From positions 2,170,001 through 2,234,000 of the forward strand of contig NZ_HG938353.1 in NCBI RefSeq assembly GCF_000731315.1: DNA of 64,000 nt, given 5' to 3'. Of the stretch, positions 8,636 through 19,518 are shown in pieces. Origin of the DNA: Neorhizobium galegae bv. orientalis str. HAMBI 540. Lineage in GTDB: Bacteria > Pseudomonadota > Alphaproteobacteria > Rhizobiales > Rhizobiaceae. Positions within the stretch are counted from its first letter, which is position 1. Each line of letters begins with the position of its first letter. The notes beneath the pieces were generated by a model. It saw only the letters and a list, made by a program, of their open reading frames with translations, had not been told where the DNA came from and did no database searches. The translations under genes were made by a program, and so were the position numbers.

Positions 8636-9565
8636 ATGACAACCGCCGCCATTTCGAAACCCGGCGCCGTGGCATGGGCGCTGATACTGCTGCTCGGGCT
8701 GATCTGGGGCGGGTCCTTCTTCTTCGCGCGCGTAGCGGTCTTGGAAGTTCCGCCCTTCACGCTCGTTTTCCTGCGCCTGTTTCTGGCGGCGCTGGCGCTC
8801 CATATCTACCTGCACGGTCGCTTCGGGCTCTATGCGACGCTTCGCACCCATTGGCGCTGGTTTCTGGTGATGGGCTTCATCAACAACGCCCTGCCCCACA
8901 CGCTGATCTTCTTCGGCCAGACCGAGATCGGCGCCGGGCTTGCCTCGATCCTCAACGCCAGCACGCCGATCTGGACGGTTCTGATCGCCAATCGCTGGAC
9001 CACCGACGAAAAGCTGACACCCGCAAAAATCGCCGGCTGCCTGACGGGGCTTGCCGGTACGGCCGTGCTCATCGGTCCCGGCGTCGCGGCAGCCGCCTCC
9101 GTACCGTTCTGGGCGCTGATCCTGCCTATCCTTGCGGCAATCTCCTACGGCGTGGCCGGCACCTACGGCAAACGTTTCCGCGGCCTGCCGGCACCTGTCA
9201 CCGCCACCGGACAGCTTACGGCCTCCAGCCTGATCATGCTGCCCGTGTCGCTCTTCGCCGACCAGCCCTGGGCACTGCCCGCCCCGTCGACACACGCCGT
9301 TCTTGCGATCCTCGCCCTGGCGCTCCTGTCGACCGCCTTCGCCTATCTTCTCTATTTCCGGATTCTTGCACTGGCGGGTGCCACGAATGCGTCTCTGGTC
9401 ACGCTCGTCGTGCCTCCGAGCGCTATCCTCCTCGGCGCGCTTTTCCTAGATGAAAGGTTGGAGGCGACCGACCTGATCGGCATGCTGCTGATCGGCTTCG
9501 GCCTCGTCCTGCTCGATGGAAGGCTTCTTCGCAGGCGCAGCAATGTGGCATCGAGAGCGCCGTAA
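8636..9565 (+). CDS. EamA-family DMT transporter
   Basis: A 309-residue inner-membrane transporter with ten predicted helices made of two EamA repeats (RhaT/YdcZ-like drug/metabolite superfamily). Repeat 1 begins LILLLGLIWGGSFFFARVAV and repeat 2 begins PFWALILPILAAISYGVAG. The C-terminal half shows the usual short ALAGATNASLVTLVVPPSAILLGALFL sequence. Start chosen at ATG 8636 because GCGAGGAG lies just upstream and hydrophobic helix 1 begins soon after; the frame is open for 19 more codons. Substrate not predictable: members export amino acids, purines or other small metabolites. A small hairpin with T5 follows at 9603-9620. Confidence 0.82.
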   Translation: MTTAAISKPGAVAWALILLLGLIWGGSFFFARVAVLEVPPFTLVFLRLFLAALALHIYLHGRFGLYATLRTHWRWFLVMGFINNALPHTLIFFGQTEIGAGLASILNASTPIWTVLIANRWTTDEKLTPAKIAGCLTGLAGTAVLIGPGVAAAASVPFWALILPILAAISYGVAGTYGKRFRGLPAPVTATGQLTASSLIMLPVSLFADQPWALPAPSTHAVLAILALALLSTAFAYLLYFRILALAGATNASLVTLVVPPSAILLGALFLDERLEATDLIGMLLIGFGLVLLDGRLLRRRSNVASRAP

Positions 9566-9602
9566 CGGGGCGAAACCATCACGGAATATGTCAGAAGTTA
9601 AC

Positions 9603-9620
9603 AGCCGTACACGGCTTTTT
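9603..9620 (+). terminator. Short terminator after the EamA gene
   Basis: AGCCG-TACA-CGGCT followed by TTTT, 37 bp after the EamA stop. The stem is only 5-6 bp, so strength is doubtful. The rest of the 224-bp spacer to the small membrane-peptide gene is AT-rich and holds no other recognisable element. Confidence 0.45.
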
Positions 9621-9789
9621 AACTTTGCGGAAATTAAGATTAACGGATGATTTATCGATAAAAACCAATTACTTGCGTATTTATTGTCGGCGCAAGGTGA
9701 ACAGGCGCACGGCGCTGCAGCATCGAAAGACGCTTCCCAACCGGCACAAAACCGACATAAAGTCTGCCCGTCAACGCAAGGAGGCAGAC

Positions 9790-9867
9790 ATGGGACGTAC
9801 ATACTCTCTCAATGTCTTGGTAGTCGGTGCAGCGTTTGTGTTTGTGGCATCCATGCTCTTCATTTGA
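9790..9867 (+). CDS. 25-residue hydrophobic membrane peptide
   Basis: A very short reading frame, MGRTYSLNVLVVGAAFVFVA followed by SMLFI, predicted to be a single-pass membrane peptide with one basic residue before the helix. A strong AAGGAGG Shine-Dalgarno site lies 6 bases upstream of ATG 9790, and a very strong bidirectional hairpin follows about 70 bp after the stop. An AT-rich, promoter-like region precedes it. These are the signals expected of a translated gene, and a random frame would rarely be so purely hydrophobic. No function is known to me; similar small peptides often bind and modulate larger membrane proteins. The main alternative is a chance frame in a small RNA. Confidence 0.6.
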   Translation: MGRTYSLNVLVVGAAFVFVASMLFI

Positions 9868-9936
9868 GCGCCACCAGTTCCACTACCAGTTCAAAATATC
9901 GCATCCACGACCGTTTGATAATCAGCACTTCCGGTG

Positions 9937-9974
9937 AAAACGCATGCTCCTTTCGTAGGAGCATGCGTTTTTTT
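9937..9974. terminator. Strong bidirectional terminator between the small peptide gene and metF
   Basis: Perfect 15-bp stem (AAAACGCATGCTCCT / AGGAGCATGCGTTTT) with a TTCGT loop, then further T residues; A residues on the left arm give a T run on the opposite strand. It sits between convergent transcription units, 9 bp from the end of metF. Confidence 0.85.
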
Positions 9975-9982
9975 CAATGCGC

Positions 9983-10870
9983 TCAGGCAGCGGCGATACG
10001 CGGCGTGCGGATCTGCCGGCGGCCGAGCCGCTGCAGGACGGCGGATACGAGCGGTGCCCGGTTCATCGTGTAGATGTGGAAGTCGCCAAGTCCGCGGCGG
10101 ATCAGGTCTTCGATCTGTTCGGCGGCGATATCGGCGGCCACCTTGGCGCGATCCTCGGGCTTGTCGTCCAGCCCTTCGAAACGAGCATCCAGGAAGGACG
10201 GAACCGAGGAACCGCAGCGGCCGGCGAAACGCTTGAGCTGGGTCAGGTTCTGGATCGGCATGATGCCCGGCACGATCGGGATCGGGATACCGGCGGCACG
10301 GACCTTTTCGAGGTAACGTTCAAAAACGTCGTTGTCGAAGAAGAACTGGGTCAGTGCCCGGGCAGCGCCTGCATCCGCCTTGCGCTTCAGCATTTCGATG
10401 TCGGCGCCAAGATCGGCGCTTTCCGGATGTTTTTCGGGATAGGCGGAGACGGAAATGTCGAAGCCGCCGAGCTCGGTCAATCCGCGCACCAGGTCCGCCG
10501 CATTGGCATAACCCTGCGGATGGGGACGATATTCGGTGCCGACACCGCTCGCCGGATCGCCGCGCAGGGCAACGATATGGCGAATGCCGGCGGCGCGATA
10601 CTCGCTGACGACCGAATGGGTTTCTTCGTGCGTGGCGTCGACGCAGGTCAGATGTGCGGCGGTCACAAGCGAGGTCTCTCCGACCAGTCGGCGCACCGTA
10701 TTGATCGTTGGCGCCTTGGTCGAACCGCCCGCACCATAGGTGACCGAAACAAACCTCGGATCCCAGAGCGCCAGTTCATCGACCGTATCCCAAAGCTGGC
10801 CCTCCATCTCGTCCGACTTCGGCGGAAAGAATTCGAAGGAAACGCTGAAAGTTTCGCTATCGGCGGTCAT
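9983..10870 (-). CDS. metF: 5,10-methylenetetrahydrofolate reductase
   Basis: A 295-residue flavoprotein that reduces 5,10-methylene-THF to 5-methyl-THF, the methyl donor used by MetH for methionine synthesis. Seen: VSFEFFPPKSDEMEGQLW at the N-terminus, with the substrate Glu of the FEFFPP motif, FVSVTYGAGGST, the HLTCVDAT loop and VALRGDP, and a C-terminal FHIYTMNRAPLVSAVL. Start at ATG 10870 with AGGGAG about nine bases upstream; the frame is open 19 codons further into the upstream gene. It begins 13 bp after sahR ends and is almost certainly cotranscribed with it from the promoter carrying the palindromic operator at 11907-11928. The same operator precedes metH at 42652. Confidence 0.95.
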   Translation of the reverse strand: MTADSETFSVSFEFFPPKSDEMEGQLWDTVDELALWDPRFVSVTYGAGGSTKAPTINTVRRLVGETSLVTAAHLTCVDATHEETHSVVSEYRAAGIRHIVALRGDPASGVGTEYRPHPQGYANAADLVRGLTELGGFDISVSAYPEKHPESADLGADIEMLKRKADAGAARALTQFFFDNDVFERYLEKVRAAGIPIPIVPGIMPIQNLTQLKRFAGRCGSSVPSFLDARFEGLDDKPEDRAKVAADIAAEQIEDLIRRGLGDFHIYTMNRAPLVSAVLQRLGRRQIRTPRIAAA

Positions 10871-10883
10871 TGGTTCAGCTCCC

Positions 10884-11882
10884 TTAAAGAACGGTTTGCG
10901 ATTGGGCGGAGGCGTGATGGGCAGCAATCAGCAGGCGGCGGTCGCGGGCGAGCCAGACGGTGGCCGTAAGCCCGCCTTCCTTGCCCGAACCCAGATCGAT
11001 TGCCTGCTCGACTTCGAGGCCCACCTTCTCGAGCCATTCCGCCATCACCTGATGGGAAAAGCCGAGACGCACATGGGCATGGTCGTTGCGCAGGTATTCG
11101 AGCGTATGCGGTGCGAGATCGACGATCAGCAGGCGGCCGCCCGGACGCAGCACGCGAGCTGCCTCGGCGATCGCCAGTTCCGGCTGGTCGAGGAAGTGCA
11201 GCACCTGATGAACGGTGATCAGGTCGAAATCCTGGCCTTCGAGCGGCAGGTTGAGAATGTCGCCATGCCGCACCGACGCCTTGACGATCCCAGCCTTGTC
11301 GAGATTGGAGCGGGCGACCGAGAGCATGTCACGGCTCGCGTCGATGCCAACGGCGCGACGGTAGATGTTGGACAGAAGCTGCAGGATCCAGCCGGTGCCG
11401 GTGCCGAGATCGAGAAGCGCATCGACCGGCGTCGTGCCGATCAGTTTCAGCAGCGCCGACTCGACGGCCGCGTCGCTGATATGCAGGCGGCGAAGCTCGT
11501 CCCATTCGGATGCGTTGCGGCTGAAATAGGCCTGAGCGCGTTCGGCATGCAGGCGCTTGACCATCGTCAGCCGCTCGCTGTCTCTCAGCAGGACCGGATC
11601 CTCCTCGGAAGCGGCCGCCAGCAGCGTCCTGACCAGCGTTGCCGCCTTGCCTTCCTGCTTCAGCCGGAAATAGGCCCAGGCGCCTTCCTGATAGCGATCG
11701 ATCAGTGCTTCTTCGGCAAGCAGCTTCAGATGCCGCGAAATGCGCGGCTGCGATTGGCCCAGGATTTCGGTAAGATCTGTGACGGTCAGATCCCCGGCAG
11801 CGAGAAGCGCAAGCAGGCGGAAGCGCGTCGGTTCGCCCGCCGTTTTCAGTACGTCCACCAGGGTGTCGAGCGCCAATCCCAT
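10884..11882 (-). CDS. sahR: ArsR-family regulator with SAM-methyltransferase domain (SahR-like)
   Basis: A 332-residue two-domain protein. Residues 1-75 are an ArsR winged helix (LTVTDLTEILGQSQPRISRH, with no metal-binding cysteines). Residues about 120-330 are a class I SAM-methyltransferase fold with DLGTGTG at 158-164, the acidic strand end AVGIDASRDML, and DLITVHQVLHFL. This architecture matches SahR, the S-adenosylhomocysteine-responsive regulator of methionine and SAH recycling in Proteobacteria (known family; symbol inferred). In that model the methyltransferase fold acts as the SAH sensor rather than as an enzyme. Cotranscribed with metF. The promoter has a 22-bp near-perfect palindrome 25-46 bp upstream of the start, so autoregulation is likely. 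An alternative is a true methyltransferase fused to a DNA-binding domain. Confidence 0.82.
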   Translation of the reverse strand: MGLALDTLVDVLKTAGEPTRFRLLALLAAGDLTVTDLTEILGQSQPRISRHLKLLAEEALIDRYQEGAWAYFRLKQEGKAATLVRTLLAAASEEDPVLLRDSERLTMVKRLHAERAQAYFSRNASEWDELRRLHISDAAVESALLKLIGTTPVDALLDLGTGTGWILQLLSNIYRRAVGIDASRDMLSVARSNLDKAGIVKASVRHGDILNLPLEGQDFDLITVHQVLHFLDQPELAIAEAARVLRPGGRLLIVDLAPHTLEYLRNDHAHVRLGFSHQVMAEWLEKVGLEVEQAIDLGSGKEGGLTATVWLARDRRLLIAAHHASAQSQTVL

Positions 11883-11906
11883 TCAGCCGCATCCTTACGC
11901 AATCAA

Positions 11907-11928
11907 GATATAAAGATATGTTTATATC
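11907..11928 (-). promoter_or_regulatory. Palindromic operator upstream of sahR-metF (SahR-type)
   Basis: A 22-bp palindrome, GATAT-AAAGATATGTTT-ATATC, in which 10 of 11 base pairs are symmetric. Its core ATAAAGATATGTTTAT recurs exactly, in the same orientation relative to the gene, upstream of metH (42652-42669). It lies 25-46 bp before the sahR start, where a repressor would block transcription. Confidence 0.72.
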
Positions 11929-12032
11929 GTTTTGCCGTTCTATGCAAGCGGCAACTGATGGATCCGACGAGGTCGCCTGAAACGCAGAAGGCGGCCGAAG
12001 CCGCCCTCTCAAGTTCTGTTCGTGGCGTGGGA

Positions 12033-14330
12033 TCAGAATTCTTCCCATTCGTCGGTCGATTGTGCGAGAGCCGTATTTCCGCGGGAAACCGGAGCGCGGG
12101 CCGGCGCCGGCCGGGTGGGGGCAGCGGCAACCGGGCGTGAGACCGGAGCCGCCGGTGCGCGCATACGGCTTGCCGTCTCGCGAAGCTGGCCCGAGGGGCT
12201 GCCGCCGAGCTGGAAGTGCGACAGCAGATCGCTGAGCTTGCCGCTTTCCTGGGCAAGGCCTGCGCCGGCGGCGTTCATCTCTTCGACCATGGCGGCATTC
12301 TGCTGGGTCGACTGGTCCATGTGATTGACGGCGGTATTGACCTGCGCAAGGCCGACCGACTGTTCCTGCGCTGCGATCGCGATCGCATCCATATGACTGT
12401 TGACGGTCTGGACGAGCTGTTCGATGACGCTGAGCCCCTCGCCGGTCTCGCTGACGAGCTTGACGCCCTCGCCGACGGCAACCGCCGAGTTGGAGATCAG
12501 CGACTTGATTTCCTTGGCGGCGTTCGCCGAGCGCTGGGCGAGTTCGCGGACTTCTTGTGCGACGACCGCAAAGCCCTTGCCGGCCTCGCCGGCTCGCGCT
12601 GCCTCGACGCCCGCGTTAAGGGCGAGAAGGTTGGTCTGGAAAGCGATCTCATCGATGACGCCGATGATCTGGCCGATCTGCTGCGACGATTTCTCGATCC
12701 GTTCCATGGCAGATACTGCGTTGCGGACGACCTGGCCCGATTGATCGGCTCGTGTCCGGGCATCGCGGACGACGTCGCGGGCTTCGCCGGTGCGCTTCGA
12801 GGTGGCGACCACATTGGCGGTGATCTCCTCGAGTGCTGCGGCTGTTTCTTCCAGCGAAGCAGCCTGCTGCTCGGTGCGCTTCGACAGGTTGTCGGATGCG
12901 TCGGAAATTTCCCGCGAACCACTGGTGACGGTGGAAACCGAATTGCCGACGCTGAGCAGCGCGTCGCGCAGCTGGCGGACCGAGGTATTGAAGTCGTGGC
13001 GCAGGCCTTCAAACTGCGGTGCCAAAGCTTCGTTCACTTCGCAGAGCATGTCGCCGGCAGCAAGACGACGAAGATTGGCGGCAAGCGCGCCGGTCGCCTG
13101 CGTCAGCTTCGCCTCGGCATCTGCCTCGCTCTGGCGCTGCATTTCGAGACGCTCGGCTTCCGAGCGACGACGGGTGGCTTCTGCCTCGGCTTCCAATTGA
13201 AGATTGCGGATCGCGGCTTCACGGAAAACCTCGACCGAGCGGGCCATGGCGCCGATTTCGTCCCTGCGATCCGAATAAGGGATCGCCTCTTCGGTATTGC
13301 CGGACGCAAGACTTGCCATCCGGTCGCCGATCTTGCGGATCGAGCCGGACAGGCTGCGGGCAATGATCACGCTGAGCGCGATGACAGCCAGGATGAAGAT
13401 CGAGAGTGAGCCAAAAAGTACCTGCAGGCTGGACGCAGCGTCGGAAGATTTCTGATCGCCCAACGCTTTCAACTCGCTCGCAGCCTGGGCGATGATGCCG
13501 GAAGTGAAGGTGCGACGGTTCTCCATGGCCCGTGCCCAGGCGCTATAGTCGTCGGCGGCCGGCGTATAGGGCTTCAGGCTGTCGAGCGCCTTCATCGTAT
13601 TGGTGATCAGCTGACCGTCGGGCGTCTGGAAATAAGCGTCGTACTGCGCGATCAACTTGGAGGACAGGAAAGCGCGCATCGGCTTTTCATAAAGCCGGAC
13701 CTGCTGCCGCCCCTGCATGAAACGGGCGGCTTCTTCGACGGTCAATGCACCGTTTTTGGTGTACTGCTGCCCCATCCGGTTGACGATGACGTAGCCGTTG
13801 CTAAGCTGGACAAGGGCATGGAAGCCGTCGACATAGCGCGCCAGCGCGCGGTCTTCGGTCAGGCCGCCGACGCGGCCGATGATATCCAGCGTCTTTTCCG
13901 AAACCGGCGTCACGTATTGCGCAGACAGAAGCTGGTTTGTGTCCCCGCTATCGATCTTGGCACGATATTCCGGCATCCGCAGGAAGCGTTCATCCACCGC
14001 CGCGACAAGCTCGCGCAAACTGGCCTCGCCATAACCCTGCGCATCGATGACCTTATACTGGTTTACAAGTCGCTTTTCCGCCGCGTCCACGCTAGCGCGG
14101 GCCTGGGGCCGCTGCGCCATAGAACCAAAGCTTTCTTCCGGGATGGCGTTCATCAGCTCGCCACCGGCAAGCGCCAGGCTCTCAAGAGCGATCGCACGGT
14201 TCAGCTCCCGGTATTGGTTGTAGGATTCCCAGCTGGCGAACGCGCCGAGCCCAATCACGGCCAGAAGCGGAACGGAAGCAAGAAGCGTCAACGATGTACG
14301 GAAAGGCAAACGTTCGATCAAACGCAGCAT
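12033..14330 (-). CDS. Methyl-accepting chemotaxis protein with CheR-docking pentapeptide
   Basis: A 765-residue transmembrane chemoreceptor. One helix near residues 12-32, a periplasmic sensor of about 270 residues, and a second helix near 305-325. A HAMP domain follows ([21 protein letters not shown]), then a second HAMP-like stretch and the long coiled-coil signalling domain with the hairpin tip [22 protein letters not shown]. The all-helical sensor, with paired Arg-rich segments, resembles nitrate/nitrite-sensing (NIT) domains, but this is tentative. The protein ends in EWEEF, which fits the xWxxF CheR/CheB tethering pentapeptide, so it is a high-abundance-type, self-adapting receptor. 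GAGGG lies nine bases before the start. No other che gene is in the window; it is an orphan receptor whose ligand is unknown. Confidence 0.92.
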   Translation of the reverse strand: MLRLIERLPFRTSLTLLASVPLLAVIGLGAFASWESYNQYRELNRAIALESLALAGGELMNAIPEESFGSMAQRPQARASVDAAEKRLVNQYKVIDAQGYGEASLRELVAAVDERFLRMPEYRAKIDSGDTNQLLSAQYVTPVSEKTLDIIGRVGGLTEDRALARYVDGFHALVQLSNGYVIVNRMGQQYTKNGALTVEEAARFMQGRQQVRLYEKPMRAFLSSKLIAQYDAYFQTPDGQLITNTMKALDSLKPYTPAADDYSAWARAMENRRTFTSGIIAQAASELKALGDQKSSDAASSLQVLFGSLSIFILAVIALSVIIARSLSGSIRKIGDRMASLASGNTEEAIPYSDRRDEIGAMARSVEVFREAAIRNLQLEAEAEATRRRSEAERLEMQRQSEADAEAKLTQATGALAANLRRLAAGDMLCEVNEALAPQFEGLRHDFNTSVRQLRDALLSVGNSVSTVTSGSREISDASDNLSKRTEQQAASLEETAAALEEITANVVATSKRTGEARDVVRDARTRADQSGQVVRNAVSAMERIEKSSQQIGQIIGVIDEIAFQTNLLALNAGVEAARAGEAGKGFAVVAQEVRELAQRSANAAKEIKSLISNSAVAVGEGVKLVSETGEGLSVIEQLVQTVNSHMDAIAIAAQEQSVGLAQVNTAVNHMDQSTQQNAAMVEEMNAAGAGLAQESGKLSDLLSHFQLGGSPSGQLRETASRMRAPAAPVSRPVAAAPTRPAPARAPVSRGNTALAQSTDEWEEF

Positions 14331-14509
14331 GAATAAAACCCTCTGAAACGGGCCGTCATCATGACAGCGTCAAGACCCAGGCGGACATGGTCTCCCTGGG
14401 GCGAGAAAATGCGCCGGGAATCTTTGCGATTGTCTTTATCGGGCCACGTCAAAAATACCCATAATTTTGGGGGTTCGGATTTTAGCTTTTGTTAACTTCG
14501 CACAAAACA

Positions 14510-14534
14510 AAAACCCCGGCGGAGCCGGGGTTTT
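14510..14534 (-). terminator. Terminator after ettA
   Basis: Perfect 11-bp stem AAAACCCCGGC/GCCGGGGTTTT with a GGA loop, 23 bp beyond the ettA stop; T-rich on both strands. The rest of the 226-bp spacer to the chemoreceptor is that gene's leader and shows no other clear element. Confidence 0.85.
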
Positions 14535-14556
14535 ACCTTAGGCAAAGCTAAAAAAC

Positions 14557-16206
<1,650 letters not shown>

Positions 16207-16297
16207 GGATAAAAGTGCTCCGGGGGGAATTTCGGTTTGCCGCTATGTAGGCGAATTGGTGGCCGGGAGCAATGCGCGAACGGTCGAGGGAGCGAGG

Positions 16298-17236
16298 ATG
16301 TTCGACGAAACGAGGCGGTTTAAGAGCCCGACAGGCGCAAACCTTGCCTATCATTACCAGCCGCCGGCCGAACCGGCGCATGCCATCCTGCTGATCTCGC
16401 ACGGGCTTGCCGAGCATTCCAAGCGCTACAGGGCTTTCGCCGAAGCGATGGCCGGCCAGGGCTTCCATGTCTATGCCTTCGATCATCGTGGCCACGGCGA
16501 GACGACGGCGCCGGATGCGCCGATCGGCCGTTTCGCCCGGCACGACGGCGTCAGCCTGGTGCTCGAAGACGTCAAAGCCATGCGCGACATGGCGGCGGGC
16601 GCCCATCCCGGCCTGCCGGTCCTGCTCTTTGGCCATTCCATGGGCGGCCTGATCGCGCTCAATGCCGCTGTAGACCATCCCGACAGCTTTAATGCCGTCG
16701 CGGTCTGGAATTCCAACTTCCATCCCGGCCCGGCTGGACGCGCTGCGCAAATAATCCTGCGCATCGAAAAAGCCCTCAAAGGCTCCGATGTGCCGAGCGG
16801 GCTTCTGCCGAAACTCACGTTCGGCGCCTGGGGCAAGTCTATTCCCGGCCACCGTACGGAATTCGATTGGCTGAGCCACGACCCGGATATCGTCGACGCC
16901 TATATCGCCGACCCGCTGTGCGGTTTCGATGCCAGCGTCTCGCTGTGGCTCAATCTCTTCGAACTCACGTTTCGCGCCCCGACACTCATCAATCGGCTCG
17001 CGAAAACCCTGCCGATCCACCTGATCGGCGGCGCCGAGGATCCGGCAACCAATGGCGGCCGTGAAATCCTGTGGCTCTCGGAGCATTTCAAGCGCAACGG
17101 CTTTTCGAACGTCACGACCAAGATCTGGCCGGGCACCCGACACGAAACGCTGAACGATACGGTGCGCGCCCGCGCCACCGCCGAGTTCGCCGCCTGGGCC
17201 CGGGCTGCCCTGCCCGTCCCGGCGCAGGCGATCTGA
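16298..17236 (+). CDS. Alpha/beta hydrolase, lysophospholipase/monoacylglycerol-lipase type
   Basis: A 312-residue alpha/beta hydrolase with no signal peptide. Catalytic triad visible: Ser in GHSMGG, Asp in LIGGAEDPATNGG and His in WPGTRHETLND. The HGLAEHSKRYRAFAEAM oxyanion-hole segment and the DHRGHGET motif are characteristic of the Hydrolase_4 (PldB or monoglyceride lipase) branch, so lysophospholipid or monoacylglycerol is the likely substrate class. Start at ATG 16298, with GGGAGCGAGG just upstream. The frame is open 31 codons further but would run into the divergent ettA start region. Nothing in the neighbourhood specifies the pathway, though membrane-lipid turnover would fit with btaAB elsewhere in the window. 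Confidence 0.85.
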   Translation: MFDETRRFKSPTGANLAYHYQPPAEPAHAILLISHGLAEHSKRYRAFAEAMAGQGFHVYAFDHRGHGETTAPDAPIGRFARHDGVSLVLEDVKAMRDMAAGAHPGLPVLLFGHSMGGLIALNAAVDHPDSFNAVAVWNSNFHPGPAGRAAQIILRIEKALKGSDVPSGLLPKLTFGAWGKSIPGHRTEFDWLSHDPDIVDAYIADPLCGFDASVSLWLNLFELTFRAPTLINRLAKTLPIHLIGGAEDPATNGGREILWLSEHFKRNGFSNVTTKIWPGTRHETLNDTVRARATAEFAAWARAALPVPAQAI

Positions 17237-17244
17237 ATCGACAG

Positions 17245-17294
17245 TCCATATAAAACGGCCCTGCATATCAAACGGCCCCGCATATCAAACGGAA
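17245..17294 (+). repeat. Three tandem copies of a 17-bp unit
   Basis: Consensus ccGCATATCAAACGGCC. Copy 1 (17245-17260) is diverged and 16 bp long, copy 2 is 17261-17277, and copy 3 is 17278-17294. It lies just after the hydrolase stop and upstream of the EamA-CoA transferase operon. Role unknown; possible regulator-binding iterons or simple slippage. Confidence 0.65.
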
Positions 17295-17351
17295 TGAGTT
17301 CATGACATTTAATCAAGTGCTTCCGGGACCGGTCCCGGCTATAGGAAATCG

Positions 17352-18314
17352 ATGAGTTCGTCGTCCGCAAGCCTTGCCGCATCAGCCCCGAACCGGATCG
17401 TCAACGGCCTCGGCCTGATGATCGTCGCGATGCTGATCGCCCCGTTCATCGACATCTTTTCGAAGCTTGCGACCGATACCGCGTCGCCCACGTTCATCAC
17501 TGCCGCGCGCTTCGTTTTCCAGGCGCTCTGCATGCTGCCGATCGTGCTCTGGAATGGATACTGGCGGACATTCTCCTGGCGGCTCAGCGTCTTCCATGCG
17601 ATCCGCGCCACCCTCATCACGGTCTCCATGGTCTGCTTCGTGGCGACCCTGGCAGTCATGGAAGTGGCCGATGCGATCGCCATCTTCTTCGTCGAGCCGA
17701 TCATCCTGACGGTGCTTTCCAGCATCTTCCTCAAGGAGACCATCGGCTGGCGGCGTTATACAGCGTGCGCTGCCGGCTTCGTCGGCGCCATGATCGTCAT
17801 CCGCCCGAGCTTCCAGGAGATCGGCTTCGTGGCGCTGCTTCCGATCGTCACCGCCTTCTGCGTGGCGATCTTCGCGATCCTGACCCGGGCGCTGGCGCAT
17901 CGTGAAGATCCCTGGTCGATGCAGTTCCAGATGGCGCTCTGGGGAATTCCGATCTCAGCCATATTGCTCTTTGTCGGCGACCGGACCGGAATCGCCTTCC
18001 TGGCGCCCTCCATGCCGGACTGGACGACCTTGCTGTGGCTCGCGGGCGTCGGCGCCTTCGCGGCCCTGTCGGGCATCCTGGCCGTCTATGCCTATCGCGC
18101 CGCACCGGCATCCGTGATCGCGCCGCTGCAATATTTCGAGATCGTTTCGGCGACGCTGTTCGGCTGGCTGGTCTTTGGCGACTTCCCCGATCCGATCAAA
18201 TGGCTCGGCATTTCGATCATTATCGGCTCCGGCCTCTACATCATCTGGCGGGAACGCCGCGTCGCCTCCATGAAGCCGGTAACCAGCGCCGCCAAATCAA
18301 CTGTGACCCCGTGA
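17352..18314 (+). CDS. EamA-family DMT transporter, first gene of a CoA-transferase operon
   Basis: A 320-residue inner-membrane protein with about ten helices and two EamA repeats, the first beginning GLGLMIVAMLIAPFIDIFSKLA and the second following WSMQFQMALWGIPISAILLF. The C-terminal half carries YRAAPASVIAPLQYFEIVSATLFGWLVFGDFPD, characteristic of the S-adenosylmethionine/RarD-like branch of DMT transporters. AGGAAA lies just before ATG 17352. It ends one base before the CoA-transferase start, so cotranscription and translational coupling with the next two genes are likely. This suggests it moves the acid or a product handled by that pathway, but the substrate is unknown. Confidence 0.82.
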   Translation: MSSSSASLAASAPNRIVNGLGLMIVAMLIAPFIDIFSKLATDTASPTFITAARFVFQALCMLPIVLWNGYWRTFSWRLSVFHAIRATLITVSMVCFVATLAVMEVADAIAIFFVEPIILTVLSSIFLKETIGWRRYTACAAGFVGAMIVIRPSFQEIGFVALLPIVTAFCVAIFAILTRALAHREDPWSMQFQMALWGIPISAILLFVGDRTGIAFLAPSMPDWTTLLWLAGVGAFAALSGILAVYAYRAAPASVIAPLQYFEIVSATLFGWLVFGDFPDPIKWLGISIIIGSGLYIIWRERRVASMKPVTSAAKSTVTP

Positions 18315-18315
18315 C

Positions 18316-19518
18316 ATGACCCAGACCCCTAAAAAACCGCCGCTTACCGGCATCCGTGTCATCGAACTCGCCCGCGTGCTTGCCGGTCCCTGGGCCGGCC
18401 AGATGCTGGCGGACATGGGCGCCGACGTCATCAAGGTGGAAAATCCCGATGGCGGCGACGATACCCGCGCCTGGGGGCCGCCCTTCGTCGAAGGCAAGGA
18501 CGGCGAAAACCTGTCGGCCGCCTATTACCACTCCACCAACCGCGGCAAACGCTCGATCGCCGTCGACCTGAAGACGGAGGAAGGCCAGGACATCGTCCGT
18601 CGGCTGGCCGCGACCGCCGACGTGCTGATCGAGAACTTCAAGCTCGGCGGCCTCGTCAAATACGGGCTCGACTACGAGAGCCTGAAAAAGATCAATCCGA
18701 AGCTGATCTATTGCTCGATCACCGGTTTCGGCCAGAACGGCCCCTACGCCAATCTCGCCGGATACGATTACATCGTCCAGGGCATGTCGGGCTTCATGTC
18801 GATTACCGGCGAGCCGGATGGCCAGCCGATGAAGGCTGGCGTCGCGATCGCCGACATCTTCACTGGCATCTATGCGGTGACCGCCATCCAGGGCGCGCTG
18901 ATCCATGCGATGAAAACCGGCGAAGGCCAGCATGTCGACATGGCGCTGCTCGACGTCCAGGCCGGCATCCTCGCCAACCAGAACATGAATTACCTGGTTT
19001 CCGGCGAGGCGCCGGTGCGGCTTGGCAATGCCCATCCGAACATCAGCCCCTACGAGGTCCTAGCCACCGAAGACGGGTATCTCATTCTCGCCATCGGCAA
19101 TGACGGCCAGTTCCGCCGCCTCTGCCGCATCCTCGGCATCGATGGGATGGCCGAAGACGAGCGTTTCGCCACCAACAAGGCGCGCGTCGCCAACCGCGTC
19201 GAAGTGCGCCGGCTGATCCTCGCGCAGACGTCGAAATGGAAAAAGGCCGAGCTGCTCGCCGCCTGCGGTGACAATGCCGTGCCGGCCGGGCCGATCAATT
19301 CGATTGCCGAAATGTTTAACGATCCGCAGGTCAAGGAGCGCGGGCTCCGAATCGACCTCGAGGCAGCCGACGGTACGGTCATTCCCGGCGTGCGCAGCCC
19401 GATCGTCCTGTCGGAAACGCCGCTTGTCTATCACCGGCCGAGCCCGGCGCTTGGCGAACATACCGCTGACGTGCTGGCGCAGCTCGATCAAATCGAAAAA
19501 GAGGGGAGAGAAAAATGA
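18316..19518 (+). CDS. Family III CoA-transferase (CaiB/BaiF/Frc type)
   Basis: A 400-residue enzyme that swaps CoA between carboxylic acids in the cytoplasm. Seen: the N-terminal GIRVIELARVLAGPWAGQMLADMGADVIKVE block shared by CaiB, Frc and racemase relatives, NRGKRSIAVDLKTEEG, and GEGQHVDMALLDVQAG, which contains the Asp expected to form the aspartyl-CoA anhydride. Length is typical (about 400). It starts one base after the EamA gene and overlaps the ThDP enzyme by ATGA, so it is the middle gene of a three-gene operon. Pairing of a family III transferase with a ThDP lyase recalls formyl-/oxalyl-CoA systems, but the partner here is not a typical Oxc. The acyl group is therefore unknown. Confidence 0.88.
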   Translation: MTQTPKKPPLTGIRVIELARVLAGPWAGQMLADMGADVIKVENPDGGDDTRAWGPPFVEGKDGENLSAAYYHSTNRGKRSIAVDLKTEEGQDIVRRLAATADVLIENFKLGGLVKYGLDYESLKKINPKLIYCSITGFGQNGPYANLAGYDYIVQGMSGFMSITGEPDGQPMKAGVAIADIFTGIYAVTAIQGALIHAMKTGEGQHVDMALLDVQAGILANQNMNYLVSGEAPVRLGNAHPNISPYEVLATEDGYLILAIGNDGQFRRLCRILGIDGMAEDERFATNKARVANRVEVRRLILAQTSKWKKAELLAACGDNAVPAGPINSIAEMFNDPQVKERGLRIDLEAADGTVIPGVRSPIVLSETPLVYHRPSPALGEHTADVLAQLDQIEKEGREK

